Source: Gemmatimonadaceae bacterium (GTDB taxonomy: Bacteria; Gemmatimonadota; Gemmatimonadetes; Gemmatimonadales; Gemmatimonadaceae). From it: a DNA stretch of 64,000 nt. The stretch lies in the NCBI GenBank assembly GCA_036003045.1, contig DASYSS010000022.1, positions 62,001-126,000 of the forward strand, in the 5' to 3' direction. The position numbers and the translations under genes are program-made. Below, one piece after another: positions 35,509 through 43,779 of this stretch (position 1 is the first letter of the stretch; each line of letters opens with the position of its first letter). Under the pieces are notes generated by a model that did no database searches, was not told the origin of the DNA, and saw only the letters and a list, made by a program, of their open reading frames with translations.

Positions 35509-35816
35509 TCCGTTCGGTCGTCGGTGTCGTGGCGCGCGACGCGCACCGGGCCGCCGCTCGTTCCCTTGCCGAAGTGTTCGCGCCAGTGACGAACTTCGCG
35601 CAGTCGCGCCATCAACTCGGACTCGCGCCGCACGTACTCGGCGTCGTCGATGTCCCCCAACTCGAGACGGAGCTGAAGCTCCATCAACTCCTGCTTCACA
35701 GGCGCGTCGTCGGTGAGTTCTTCTTCGACGACCGTCTGGACTTTACCGAGCGACCACTTGATCCCGGCGACGGGACCCGAGATGGGAAAGAGAAGAATCT
35801 TCGACAGGAGTCCCAT
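35505..35816 (-). CDS. gvpG: Gas vesicle protein GvpG (103 aa)
   Basis: The start MGLLSKILLFPISGPVAGIK with WSLGKVQTVVEEEL is the well-conserved GvpG N-terminus. The rest is a charged helical segment (VKQELMELQLRLELGDIDDA, then EYVRRESELMARLREVRH) typical of the family. A polar tail follows. GvpG is an accessory protein needed for vesicle formation. It is the first gvp gene, 15 bases after the kinase gene, and overlaps the ArsA-like ATPase. Confidence 0.93.
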   Translation of the reverse strand: MGLLSKILLFPISGPVAGIKWSLGKVQTVVEEELTDDAPVKQELMELQLRLELGDIDDAEYVRRESELMARLREVRHWREHFGKGTSGGPVRVARHDTDDRTE

Positions 35817-35831
35817 CGAACGCTCGACGCC

Positions 35832-36512
35832 TCACGCGAATGCGACGCGGCGCGACACCGCCGGCCACAGCTCCGTCTGCGGCAGCTCGCCCTCGAGCTG
35901 TTGCCGCACGCGCGCCGAGATCTCGTCCACCGCCGAACCGTCGGCAACGAGGTCGTAGTCGCGCACGTCGATGGCGAGCACGGGACAATGGCGGAAGTGC
36001 GCGATCCACCGCTCGTACCGCTCGTGCAGCGATCGCCAATATTCCGCCGCGACTTCCTTTTCGCTCGGTCGCCCGCGCGTCGCGATGCGCTCGGCGATCA
36101 CGTCGAGCGGCCCGTAGAGATAGATCAGGAGCCGAGGCGGACGCGCCGCGGGTGAGTGCAGCAGCTCGCCGTACAGGCGGCGATACAGCGTCCACTCGTC
36201 GGACGTCATGTAGCCCTGCTCGAACAGGCCGCGCGCGAAGATCTCGGCATCCTCGTACCACGTGCGGTCGAGCACCCAACTGCCGCCGAGGCCGCGCATG
36301 CGTCGCATGGACGCGAAACGCGTCGCGAGGAAGTGGAGCTGGAGATGCATCGCGTACGTGTGCATCTCCTCTTCGCCGGCGTAGAAGCTCTCGAGCCACG
36401 GGTTGTCCGCGTCGACGCTCTCGAGGGCCATCTGCAAACCGAACCGCGACGCCAGCGCGCGAGAAAGCGTTGTCTTTCCAGTGCCGACCATCCCCGCGAC
36501 GCCGAGAAGCAT
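35832..36512 (-). CDS. Deoxynucleoside kinase, dGK/dAK type (226 aa)
   Basis: This kinase phosphorylates deoxynucleosides for salvage. The P-loop GMVGTGKTT is at about 7-15, the acidic VDADNPWLESFY motif matches the substrate-binding E/NP.L..FY element, and DRTWYEDAEIFARGL matches the DRS-type catalytic motif. The lid region (RIATRGRPSEKEVAAEYW) follows. The length is normal. The gene ends 15 bases before gvpG, so it can be co-transcribed with the gas vesicle genes, but a metabolic link is not obvious. It may simply carry the operon promoter upstream. Confidence 0.88.
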   Translation of the reverse strand: MLLGVAGMVGTGKTTLSRALASRFGLQMALESVDADNPWLESFYAGEEEMHTYAMHLQLHFLATRFASMRRMRGLGGSWVLDRTWYEDAEIFARGLFEQGYMTSDEWTLYRRLYGELLHSPAARPPRLLIYLYGPLDVIAERIATRGRPSEKEVAAEYWRSLHERYERWIAHFRHCPVLAIDVRDYDLVADGSAVDEISARVRQQLEGELPQTELWPAVSRRVAFA

Positions 36513-36566
36513 TCGCCAACTTACAGCGAAATCCCGGCGGGTTCAAACGTCGAAAACGTTACGAGG

Positions 36567-37016
36567 TCATTCGACGGTTAGCGTGCCCGCGGCTTGATCG
36601 AACGTCGTGGCGAGTTGGAAGAGCGGCTCGGTCGCGGGCCCGCGAATCACAGCGCCGCTCGCCGAGAAGAGTGATCCGTGGCACGGACAGTTGAAGATGT
36701 TATTCACGACGTCCGCGTCGCACTGTTCGTGGGTGCAGATTCGGGAAAGGCCGAGAAACGTCGTCGCGCTCTGCCGCACGACCGCGCGCTCGTGGCCGAT
36801 GTCGACGATCGCGCCGACGGTGGCCAATCCTGGAAACTGCGAGACAGTGATCGTAACCGGACCGCCGACCGGGGCGTTCGGATTGCCGCCGGCTCCGCCG
36901 TGCGACGGAGGACCGATCTGCCCGTCGCCGCATCCCTCCGCGGCGACCAGCGCGGCCGCGGCGAGCGCGCTCCGCGCGAGGAATTCACGTCGATTGAAAC
37001 AGTCGCTGCACGGCAT
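36567..37016 (-). CDS. Tat-exported Rieske [2Fe-2S] protein (149 aa)
   Basis: The N-terminus has a twin-arginine signal (FNRREFLARSALAAAALVAA) with a Cys soon after that could also allow lipidation (AAEGC). The Rieske cluster ligands are in CTHEQCDA and CPCHGSLF, with the usual spacing. The hinge is a Gly/Pro-rich stretch (GPPSHGGAGGNPNAPVGG). The protein should be a periplasmic electron carrier. It follows a second Rieske gene in the same direction. Confidence 0.92.
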   Translation of the reverse strand: MPCSDCFNRREFLARSALAAAALVAAEGCGDGQIGPPSHGGAGGNPNAPVGGPVTITVSQFPGLATVGAIVDIGHERAVVRQSATTFLGLSRICTHEQCDADVVNNIFNCPCHGSLFSASGAVIRGPATEPLFQLATTFDQAAGTLTVE

Positions 37017-37042
37017 GTCAGGTCCGGTTCACGTTCGCGCGG

Positions 37043-37597
37043 TCAGGCGAGAGCGACGAACGCCGTTTTCCAGTTTGCCTCGTCGTCGTCTTCCTGAAAG
37101 AGCTTGTCCACGTTGACGACGACGTTGTTCCCGTCTTTCCGAATGGCCAGCCGATCGAGCCCTCGTGTCGCGCGCCCGCTGTCCTTGATGTAGACGCCCT
37201 GCATGTCGAAGCGCGAGTGATGCTTGGGGCACTCGAACTGCTGATCCTTGTCCTGCCAGTGGAGCGCGGTGTTCTGGTGCGGGCAGGCCAGCGCGAACGC
37301 ATAGACCTTGTTCTGCCACCGCGTCAGCATCACCTCGGCGTCCTTGTCGATCTGTACGCCATCCTGTGCCGGGATGGGATACGTCTTGTCCTCACGCCCG
37401 TCGCGTGTCGCCGAGATGAACTCGATGGGGGTCGCGAATGCGCGCGACGGCGCCGCACCGAGAGCGACCAACACTCCGGCCGCGAACAGTCCCGCCTCGC
37501 GCAAGAAGTCGCGGCGCGGAATGGCCGCGCACCGGGCGCATGGATCCTCGGATGCCCCGCTGCCGTCCATGCCATGATCGTTCGTACGTGAAGACAT
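37043..37597 (-). CDS. Tat-exported Rieske [2Fe-2S] protein, second copy (184 aa)
   Basis: The twin-arginine signal is IPRRDFLREAGLFAAGVLVA, preceded by a Cys pair CARC of unknown role. The mature domain has the Rieske ligands in CPHQNTALHW and CPKHHSRFD. This variant is close to arsenite-oxidase- and nitrite-reductase-type small Rieske subunits and differs from its neighbour in length and motif, so the two are not recent duplicates. No catalytic large subunit is next to it. It lies 11 bases after the four-helix membrane protein gene. Confidence 0.92.
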   Translation of the reverse strand: MSSRTNDHGMDGSGASEDPCARCAAIPRRDFLREAGLFAAGVLVALGAAPSRAFATPIEFISATRDGREDKTYPIPAQDGVQIDKDAEVMLTRWQNKVYAFALACPHQNTALHWQDKDQQFECPKHHSRFDMQGVYIKDSGRATRGLDRLAIRKDGNNVVVNVDKLFQEDDDEANWKTAFVALA

Positions 37598-37608
37598 CAG
37601 CTACTGAC

Positions 37609-38109
37609 TCAAGACAGGTTGACGAGTGATACACCGAGCACGGTGATGACGAACCACAGCGCGATGCTCGTGACCGCGCGAAGCCGCAAACGAGCCCAAT
37701 GCGGTGAGTCCTCGTGCGGGTTGGCTCGAAGTTCCGCCTCGGTGCGCACGATCACGAGCCCGTTCACCAGTAATACGACGACCAGGGCCATCTTGGTCCA
37801 ATAAATCCACGATCCGAAGAAGGTCTCGATGTCGGCCGCGAGCATGCCGAGCCCGCTGATCACCACGATCGTGAGGCCCGTCAGCACCCACCGGTGCACG
37901 GCGGCGAGCTCGCGCATCGGAAACGCGCGGTCCGGAGCCGGCGTGCGCAAAGCGCGCAACGTCCCCCGGTCGGCCGCGATGGCCAGTCCACCCGCCATCA
38001 AGACGCCGCCGATGTGCAGGGACTGCACGACCGTCTCGGCCATCTTCGAGTGACTGTAGAAATGGTTCCACGGCTTGAACAAATGAACGATGAATTCTGG
38101 GACGATCAT
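37609..38109 (-). CDS. Four-helix membrane protein with conserved His residues (166 aa)
   Basis: Hydrophobic segments lie at about 27-47, 72-92, 100-120 and 145-163. His residues at the edges of helices (SLHIGGVLMAGGL and VHRWVLTGLTIVV) are placed as in small di-heme b-type or CopD-like proteins. I do not recognise a named family. The gene is tightly packed between the b561-like gene and two Rieske genes, which suggests a membrane partner for their electron transfer. Confidence 0.7.
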   Translation of the reverse strand: MIVPEFIVHLFKPWNHFYSHSKMAETVVQSLHIGGVLMAGGLAIAADRGTLRALRTPAPDRAFPMRELAAVHRWVLTGLTIVVISGLGMLAADIETFFGSWIYWTKMALVVVLLVNGLVIVRTEAELRANPHEDSPHWARLRLRAVTSIALWFVITVLGVSLVNLS

Positions 38110-38119
38110 GTCGGACGGA

Positions 38120-38740
38120 TTATTTGTTCCAAATCTTCATTGCTGTTCCTGACAGCGCAGTGACACCCATGGAGATTAGCGCCACCCTGTGATGCAGAGT
38201 CCGCGCCGACTGACTCGTCTCCGCGTCGTTCGACAGTTTCGCTCCCGTATATGAGAACGCGGCATCACAGGCGATCATCGTGAACGCATGTATGGTGCGT
38301 AGTGCCCGGTGTTGCGGCACCGCGCGTGTGTCCCACCAGTTCCAAACGCCGGTCACCGTATTTACGGTGAACATCCCCGCGAGCGCTGTCGCGCCTGCTC
38401 GATGCGTGAACTTTGCCCACTCCGGCGCTGCCCGGCTCTCCTTGAGCAGCTGGTTCCCCGCGATCCACTGCACGGCGAAAACCGGAATCGTCGAATACGC
38501 GACGTACCGGTGGATCGTGAGCCGCCGCGAGTACCAGTCGCTCAGCTGAATGGCGCGCGGCCGGGTCCTCGGGGTCGGCGTATCGATCGGGATTCGCAGA
38601 AAGCGCAGCAGCCCCGTATCCGCCGGCGCCGGCTGTGCGACCGCAAAGGCCGCGGTCGACGAGTCGGTCACCCTCGGGGCAGGGACGGGGGCCGCTGTCG
38701 AGGCGATCGCGCCGCCGATGAGCAACAGTTCGAGCACCAT
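38120..38740 (-). CDS. Cytochrome b561-like membrane protein (206 aa)
   Basis: The likely start is the ATG at 38740, which begins the hydrophobic MVLELLLIGGAIASTAA. The frame is open upstream to 38809 but that part is polar. After a Pro-rich linker come four or five helices with regularly placed His: TIHRYVAYSTIPVF, FTHRAGATALAGMF, RTIHAFTMIACD and LHHRVALISMGVT. This spacing is like cytochrome b561-type or DUF4405-type di-heme proteins. Heme binding is an inference. It is the first gene of the Rieske block. Confidence 0.7.
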   Translation of the reverse strand: MVLELLLIGGAIASTAAPVPAPRVTDSSTAAFAVAQPAPADTGLLRFLRIPIDTPTPRTRPRAIQLSDWYSRRLTIHRYVAYSTIPVFAVQWIAGNQLLKESRAAPEWAKFTHRAGATALAGMFTVNTVTGVWNWWDTRAVPQHRALRTIHAFTMIACDAAFSYTGAKLSNDAETSQSARTLHHRVALISMGVTALSGTAMKIWNK

Positions 38741-38943
38741 CAATGGCTTTCCGGACCAGGGTTCGGAGGGGTCGGGAAGGAGTATCGCCGGCCCCGGTAG
38801 TCCAATCAACCAACTTCACCGTTCTCACGTTCCCACGACCGCGATCAGGGCCCAAAGTTCAATCTCCGCATTAGCTTTCCGCGCGCTCCCAACGTCGCAC
38901 GTGCTCGCGCTCCTCCCCGGTTTCCCGTTTCGAAGAGCCCAAA

Positions 38944-39678
38944 ATGACGCATGCGAGCGCACACCCCCTCCCGCAGGATCCCAATTCAGCGCTGAGGGTC
39001 GCCCCACAGCCCACAGCAACCGTGCTGGACGGCCTCGGGGCTGGAGCCGACGAATGGCTCACGCTCGTGGATCACGTGTGCCACGGTATTCATCACGCAC
39101 TAAACAACCGAATCGGGTCATTGTCGGCGCTGCTCGAACTGACGCGACTCGGCGACCTTCCGCCGAACGATCCGGCGTTCTCCAGCCTCGCCACCGAATT
39201 GACACGCCTCGAGGACTGTTCCCGGGTCGTGAGACTGCTCCCTCGAGCTGTCGGTGTCGGTGAGGAGCCTCTCATCATCGACGATGTCCTCGCCGACGTG
39301 CTCGTCGTGCACGCGTTTCTTCACGATCTGCGAGACACGCCATTCACGATCGCCCCGGCGCGTTTCGTCGAGCCCGTGCGGGCAGAGCGATGGGCGCTCG
39401 TTCGCGTGCTCGTATTGATTCTCGCCGACGCAAAGCGGCTCGCCAAACAAAACCGCGCCGCGGTCCACGCGACGATCGAGTCCGACGATCGATGGGTGCG
39501 AATCGAGTTTCGCGTGACCACGCCGCCTGTCAGCGAAATCCCGACACCGGCACACGAACCGTACGCCGAGCGGCTGTCGACGTCGTTGGGTGGAAGCCTC
39601 GAGCGGCGGGAAGGCTGCGTGGAGCTCCGCGTTCCGACGCTCAAGATGCGCCGGTCCGCGGACCAGCGCTCAGCTTGA
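38944..39678 (+). CDS. Histidine-phosphotransferase / degenerate histidine kinase-like protein (244 aa)
   Basis: The segment LVDHVCHGIHHALNNRIGSLSALLELTRL looks like the phospho-acceptor helix of HisKA-type or ChpT-type proteins. The following part (IDDVLADVLVVHAFLHD, then RAERWALVRVLVLILADAKR) resembles a HATPase-like fold, but the G1/G2 ATP motifs are missing. This pattern fits a phosphotransfer protein or a kinase that has lost ATP binding. It is divergent from the b561-like gene and converges on the FlgN-like gene with a 9-base overlap. A link to the nearby CheY-like and NtrC-like proteins is possible. Confidence 0.55.
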   Translation: MTHASAHPLPQDPNSALRVAPQPTATVLDGLGAGADEWLTLVDHVCHGIHHALNNRIGSLSALLELTRLGDLPPNDPAFSSLATELTRLEDCSRVVRLLPRAVGVGEEPLIIDDVLADVLVVHAFLHDLRDTPFTIAPARFVEPVRAERWALVRVLVLILADAKRLAKQNRAAVHATIESDDRWVRIEFRVTTPPVSEIPTPAHEPYAERLSTSLGGSLERREGCVELRVPTLKMRRSADQRSA

Positions 39679-40080
39679 GGCGACGCGATTTCGCGAGGCG
39701 GCCACCTCGCGCGCGAGCGCCCGCGCCGCGGCATGCAGCTCGTCGCGCGCGGCGCGAATGGCCGGCGTCATCCGGGCGCCGAGCGCGCGCTCGAGCGAAT
39801 CGGTCCCGCCGTCCGAGCCCACGCCTCCGGGGAGTCCGATCAGCGCGCCGATCGTGCGACGGTGCGAACGCGCCTCGCGAAGCGTGACCAGCATGCGGTG
39901 CGTCGCGAACACGCAGTCGCCGACGGCGTCGAGGTCGTCGGTGGCCACGGCGGTGCGTTGGCGGCGGACGACGATGCTCAACGCGTCGAGCAGCCGGCGC
40001 TCCAAAAGGAGCGCTTCGGCGAGCGAATCGATTGGCGAGGAGAGGGACGGGGAGGGGGAGGACGCGACGGCCGTCGACAT
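39670..40080 (-). CDS. FlgN-like helical protein (136 aa)
   Basis: The protein is mostly helical, with LAEALLLERRLLDALSIVV and FATHRMLVTLREARSHRRT in the positions seen in FlgN, the chaperone for the hook-filament junction proteins FlgK and FlgL. The ATG at 40080 (MSTAVASS) was chosen over an in-frame start at 40176. No ribosome site is evident. The similarity is weak, and FlgN is a poorly conserved family. The nearby FliA- and FlgM-type genes support the call. Confidence 0.5.
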   Translation of the reverse strand: MSTAVASSPSPSLSSPIDSLAEALLLERRLLDALSIVVRRQRTAVATDDLDAVGDCVFATHRMLVTLREARSHRRTIGALIGLPGGVGSDGGTDSLERALGARMTPAIRAARDELHAAARALAREVAASRNRVASS

Positions 40081-40287
40081 GGCTGGGCGGGGGGAAACAG
40101 CGGGTCTTTCAAAAGCAATCGAGATGCCGTTCAGTATCGGAGTCGGCCGCCTCGATATGACGTTTCTCATCAACATGTTACCATTTCGCGCGTGTTGCGG
40201 CGGCGGATTCCTCGGCGGGAATTCCTTGCCGACGTGGAGGAAGTTGCCGGGCGTCGGGTCGACGCAACTCGCGTAACTTTTCGTTCC

Positions 40288-41448
40288 ATGCCCTCATCAA
40301 AACGCACGGCGGACGTCGTAATCATCGGCGGCGGCATCATGGGCGCGAGCATCGCCTACCATCTCGCCCGACGCGGGTGCACGAACGTCGTCGTCGTGGA
40401 GCGCGCCGAGATGTTCGGCCTCGGCTCGACGGGCCTCAACGCGGGCGGCGTGCGGCACCAGTTCGCGACCGCGGTCAACGTCGAGCTGTCGAAGGCGAGC
40501 ATCGCGACCATGGAGCGCTTTTCCGCCGACATGGACCAAGCGGTCGGCCTGCGCCGCTGCGGGTACCTGTTCCTGCTCGACAACGAAGCGGATCTCGCGC
40601 AGTTCCGCGCGAACGTCGCGCTTCAGAACCGGCTCGGTGTGCCGAGCTGTCTCGTGGATCGCGGCGAGATCGCCGGGCTGGCGCCTGAGATCGATCTCGA
40701 CGGAATCATCGGCGGTTCGTGGTGTCCGGCGGACGGTCTTGTCGACCCGCACGGACTTCTCCAGGGATACCTGAGCCAGGCGCGCCGACTGGGCGCGACG
40801 CTCGAGACGATCGCTCCCGTCACGGCGATCGACGTTTCGAACGATCGGGTTCACAGCGTCCGGACGCCGCGAGACACGATCGAGACGCCGTGCGTGGTGA
40901 TCGCCGCCGGCCCGTGGTCGGCGGACGTCGGCGCGCTCGCCGGCGTGGATCTGCCGATTCAGCCCATTCGACGACAGATCGCCGTCACGAACGCGATTCC
41001 GGCGCTGCGCGCCGATTTCCCGTTCGTGATCGATTTTGCGCGCGCTCTCTATTTCCATCGCGAAGGAGACGGCATTCTCACGGGGATGTCGAATCGCGCC
41101 GAACCGCCGGGCTTCGACACTCGCGTGGACGAGAGCTGGCGGCTGGAGCACTTTCAGCGCGCGATCGAACGGATGCCGCTGCTCGCCGACGCCGAGATCG
41201 CCGCCGAGTGGGCGGGTCTCTACGAGGTCACGCCCGACGACCAACCGATTCTTGGCGCGTTGCCCGACGTGGAAGGACTCTTCGTGTGCGCGGGTTTCAG
41301 CGGCCACGGACTGATGCACGGTCCCGCGGCCGGAATGCTCATGGCCGAAGAGATTCTCGACGGCCGCGCGACGACGATCGACATCGATCCACTGCGCATC
41401 GCGCGCTTCTCGACGGGCGGCGTCGTCGGCGAATACAACGTGGTGTAG
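40288..41448 (+). CDS. FAD-dependent amine/amino-acid oxidoreductase, DAO family (386 aa)
   Basis: This is a sarcosine-oxidase-beta or D-amino-acid-oxidase-like flavoenzyme. The FAD motif VVIIGGGIMGASIAYHLARR opens the protein (residues 9-28), with VVVVERAEMFGLGSTGLNAG next, the latter being typical of the DAO family. The C-terminus has GLYEVTPDDQPILGALPDVE and GFSGHGLMHGPAAGMLMAE, the conserved FAD-pyrophosphate region. The start at 40288 gives a normal length. The frame is open far upstream without similarity. The substrate is unknown. Confidence 0.92.
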   Translation: MPSSKRTADVVIIGGGIMGASIAYHLARRGCTNVVVVERAEMFGLGSTGLNAGGVRHQFATAVNVELSKASIATMERFSADMDQAVGLRRCGYLFLLDNEADLAQFRANVALQNRLGVPSCLVDRGEIAGLAPEIDLDGIIGGSWCPADGLVDPHGLLQGYLSQARRLGATLETIAPVTAIDVSNDRVHSVRTPRDTIETPCVVIAAGPWSADVGALAGVDLPIQPIRRQIAVTNAIPALRADFPFVIDFARALYFHREGDGILTGMSNRAEPPGFDTRVDESWRLEHFQRAIERMPLLADAEIAAEWAGLYEVTPDDQPILGALPDVEGLFVCAGFSGHGLMHGPAAGMLMAEEILDGRATTIDIDPLRIARFSTGGVVGEYNVV

Positions 41449-41463
41449 CCGGTGACCGGTGAC

Positions 41464-42216
41464 CTAGGATGCCAGCGACATCCCCACTTGCTCGCGGAGT
41501 CTCGCCAGCGCCTTCGATCTGACCTGCGAGACTCGCGACTCGGTGAGCCCGAGGATTTCCGCGATCTCGTGGAGCTTGAGCTCCTCGAAGTAGTACAACG
41601 CGAGCACCGTGCGCTCCTGCTCTTTGAGCCGCATGATCGCTTCGCGAAGGATCGCGACTTCCTGCTCTTTCCCGAGCTGTTCGTCGACGGCGTCCGACGG
41701 ATCGGTGTGCAGTAGGTCGAGCAGCGAGGACTGCGTTTCGCCGCGCTCGTTGGCAGGGCGGTCGATCGGGACGCGGATAGCGCCTTCGACGTCGGATTCC
41801 CACTTCCACAAAGTCTGAACGTCGACGCCGAGTGCCTGCGCGACTTCGGAATCTTCCGGCGCTCGGCCCACCCGCGCGGCGACGGCGGAGCTGGCGGCCT
41901 GGATGTCGCGTGTCTTGCGGCGCACGGAACGCGGCACGTGGTCCTGTCGGCGAAGCTCGTCGAGGATCGCGCCGCGGATGCGCGGGACGGCGAATGTGCT
42001 GAACGCGAGGCCGCGTTCCGGGTCGAACGCGTTCATCGCGGCCATGAGGCCGAGCGTTCCTGCGCTCACCAGCTCGTCGTGATCGAGCTCGTTGCTCAGC
42101 TTGCGCTCGAGCTGACGCGCGACGTGATGCACGAGACTGAGATTCTCTATCAGAAGAGCATCGCGGGCGGCCAGATCGCCGGCGGCGTAGGCCTTCCACG
42201 TGAGACGCGATTCCAT
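41464..42216 (-). CDS. fliA: FliA/WhiG-type sigma factor (250 aa)
   Basis: This is a sigma-70 class factor of the sigma-28 type, which usually directs late flagellar and chemotaxis genes. Region 2 is clear (LIENLSLVHHVARQLERKLS, DELVSAGTLGLMAAMNAFDP and FSTFAVPRIRGAILDELRRQ, with DHVPRSVRRK). Regions 3 and 4 follow (GRAPEDSEVAQALGV; LKEQERTVLALYYFEELKLH, then EIAEILGLTESRVSQVRSKA). The ATG at 42216 follows a GGGAG site. A matching anti-sigma factor (FlgM) is encoded 3.7 kb away. The gene symbol reflects family resemblance. Confidence 0.9.
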   Translation of the reverse strand: MESRLTWKAYAAGDLAARDALLIENLSLVHHVARQLERKLSNELDHDELVSAGTLGLMAAMNAFDPERGLAFSTFAVPRIRGAILDELRRQDHVPRSVRRKTRDIQAASSAVAARVGRAPEDSEVAQALGVDVQTLWKWESDVEGAIRVPIDRPANERGETQSSLLDLLHTDPSDAVDEQLGKEQEVAILREAIMRLKEQERTVLALYYFEELKLHEIAEILGLTESRVSQVRSKALARLREQVGMSLAS

Positions 42217-42651
42217 GTTGTTCGACTCCCGGCAGGTTGGCGGTCGGGGTAGCAGTCCAGCGGGGGGGGAGGGCGGTCCAACGGGTGGGAACAGCGTGCG
42301 GCCAAACGTGATGCGCGTCTCATCATTGGCACGCCGTGGACCAGTTCGCTCCACTTGCTTCAGTGCAAAACGCCAGAGAGCCTGGAGAAGCTAAATTGCT
42401 TGTGCCAAAAGATTTACCACATTGGCAGGCAGGGTGGTCTCGCGACTTGAGCGAAGTGCCAGACCCGGCAAAAAACGTTTGAACGGCAGGATTTGCCGGT
42501 GAGGTCGGCGGAAATGATCCACCCGCCGATCGGGAACGCGCGGAAGCGGGGGTTAAATGAATCGGGCGGAGCGACTTTGTCGCCCCGCCCGATGAGAACC
42601 TCAGCCGCGAAAAACTGAAGTGCGCCCGCGGAAGCGGAACGCTGAAACGAA
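42217..42651 (-). promoter_or_regulatory. 435-base non-coding region upstream of the FliA-type gene
   Basis: No coding sequence was recognised. The region must hold the promoter of the sigma factor gene, but I could not define -35/-10 elements. Its distal part carries the hairpin at 42561-42593. Confidence 0.4.
42561..42593 (-). terminator. Strong hairpin after the acetamidase/formamidase gene
   Basis: ATCGGGCGGAGCGAC (42561-42575) and GTCGCCCCGCCCGAT (42579-42593) pair at 14 of 15 positions around a 3-base TTT loop, 58 bases after the stop of the minus-strand formamidase gene. The strand then runs into CATTTAA. This is the best intrinsic-terminator candidate in the window. Confidence 0.72.
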
Positions 42652-43776
42652 TTAGCGCATGTTGGTGAAGATCGCCTTCGGGATCATCACGTGTACGCCG
42701 ACCGTGCCGTCCACCAATTGGGTGATGTCGACGTCGCTGGACACGCTCACCAGCTGGTAGGCGTCCGCCCGGGATAGGTGCTTCACGTCCACGAGAAGCT
42801 CGATTGCCTGGCGGACCGCGGTCTTGGTCGCCTTCACGAGCGCGGAGTCCGTGCCCATCGCGATGTAGTGCGTCGGCGTTTCGGCGCGCGGCCACGAAAG
42901 GTGCATGTCCTTGCGCACGACGAGCTGCATGCGAGAAATGAGTGACGTCTCCATCGCCGTGATGTCCACCTCGCCGTTCCCCTGGCCGGCGTGTCCGTCG
43001 CCGACCTCGAGCAGCGCGCCCTTGGTCCACACCGGGATGTAGAGCGTCGTGCCCTCGACCAACTCCTTGTTGTCGAGGTTCCCGGCATGTATGCCGGGCG
43101 GGGCACTGTTCACCTTCCCCATCGACGCCGGCGGTGCGACGCCGACGCTGCCGAAGAACGGATGCAGCGGAATCACGATTCCCGGACCGAAGTGACCGAG
43201 CATCTTCACCGTGTCGAGCTCGATGATCTTCGAGTGCGATTCACCCGGAAAATCCTCCGGCAGGAAACCGCTCCGCGGGCCGAAGGAGTTGCAAGCGTAG
43301 TTGATCGCCGGCCGGATGGACTTGAAACGCACCTCGAGCACGTCGCCGGAATCCGCGCCCTCGACGTAGATCGGGCCGGTGAGAATGTGTCCGCCGGGAC
43401 CCGTCTTCATCGTCGAACGCGCCGCGTAGATGTCCTTTGCTTGCTGCTCGACGCGGTTCGAGTCGAGTCCGGCGCGGATGAGCGAGGCGGGAGCGCACGT
43501 GGAAAGCGCACGCAGAATGACCTCGTCACCGGATGCGACGCGCAATACCGGCTCGCCGGCGGCGTCATACCATCCCCAGGCGACGGTCTTGGGCGTTGGC
43601 ATCAGCGTGTACGTCTTGCCGGGGGCCGGCGCCGGCCACGACGCGTTGGACAGCTGCGCCGTCGACGCTGACAAGCCGCTGCTTGGCGTCGCTGAAACCG
43701 AAGACGGGGTGTGGCAGCCTGTCGCCGCCAACACCCCGATCGAAAGCACCGATGTGAAAACCGCGCGATTCGTCAT
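42652..43776 (-). CDS. Exported acetamidase/formamidase-family protein (374 aa)
   Basis: This belongs to the FmdA/AmdA family, which hydrolyses formamide or short amides to ammonia. It carries a lipoprotein signal (SIGVLAATGC), which is unusual, as the family is mostly cytosolic. Family landmarks are GHILTGPIYVEGADSGDVLE, GPRSGFLPEDFPGE, IPLHPFFGSVGVAPP, PPGIHAGNLDNKEL and the metal-site segment GDGHAGQGNGEVDITAMET. Both the length and motif order are normal. It lies 3 bases after the sigma-54 regulator gene, so the two are co-transcribed. Confidence 0.9.
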   Translation of the reverse strand: MTNRAVFTSVLSIGVLAATGCHTPSSVSATPSSGLSASTAQLSNASWPAPAPGKTYTLMPTPKTVAWGWYDAAGEPVLRVASGDEVILRALSTCAPASLIRAGLDSNRVEQQAKDIYAARSTMKTGPGGHILTGPIYVEGADSGDVLEVRFKSIRPAINYACNSFGPRSGFLPEDFPGESHSKIIELDTVKMLGHFGPGIVIPLHPFFGSVGVAPPASMGKVNSAPPGIHAGNLDNKELVEGTTLYIPVWTKGALLEVGDGHAGQGNGEVDITAMETSLISRMQLVVRKDMHLSWPRAETPTHYIAMGTDSALVKATKTAVRQAIELLVDVKHLSRADAYQLVSVSSDVDITQLVDGTVGVHVMIPKAIFTNMR

Positions 43777-43779
43777 GCC

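Noticed and set aside
28479-36512. gvpN, gvpO or gvpC within the gas vesicle cluster
   Set aside because: No frame with MoxR/AAA+ motifs, a GvpO-like domain or GvpC repeats was found between 28.4 and 36.6 kb.
39733-40287. N-terminal extension of the DAO-family oxidoreductase
   Set aside because: The frame is open but the sequence is Arg-rich shadow of the FlgN-like gene. The FAD motif begins right after the ATG at 40288.
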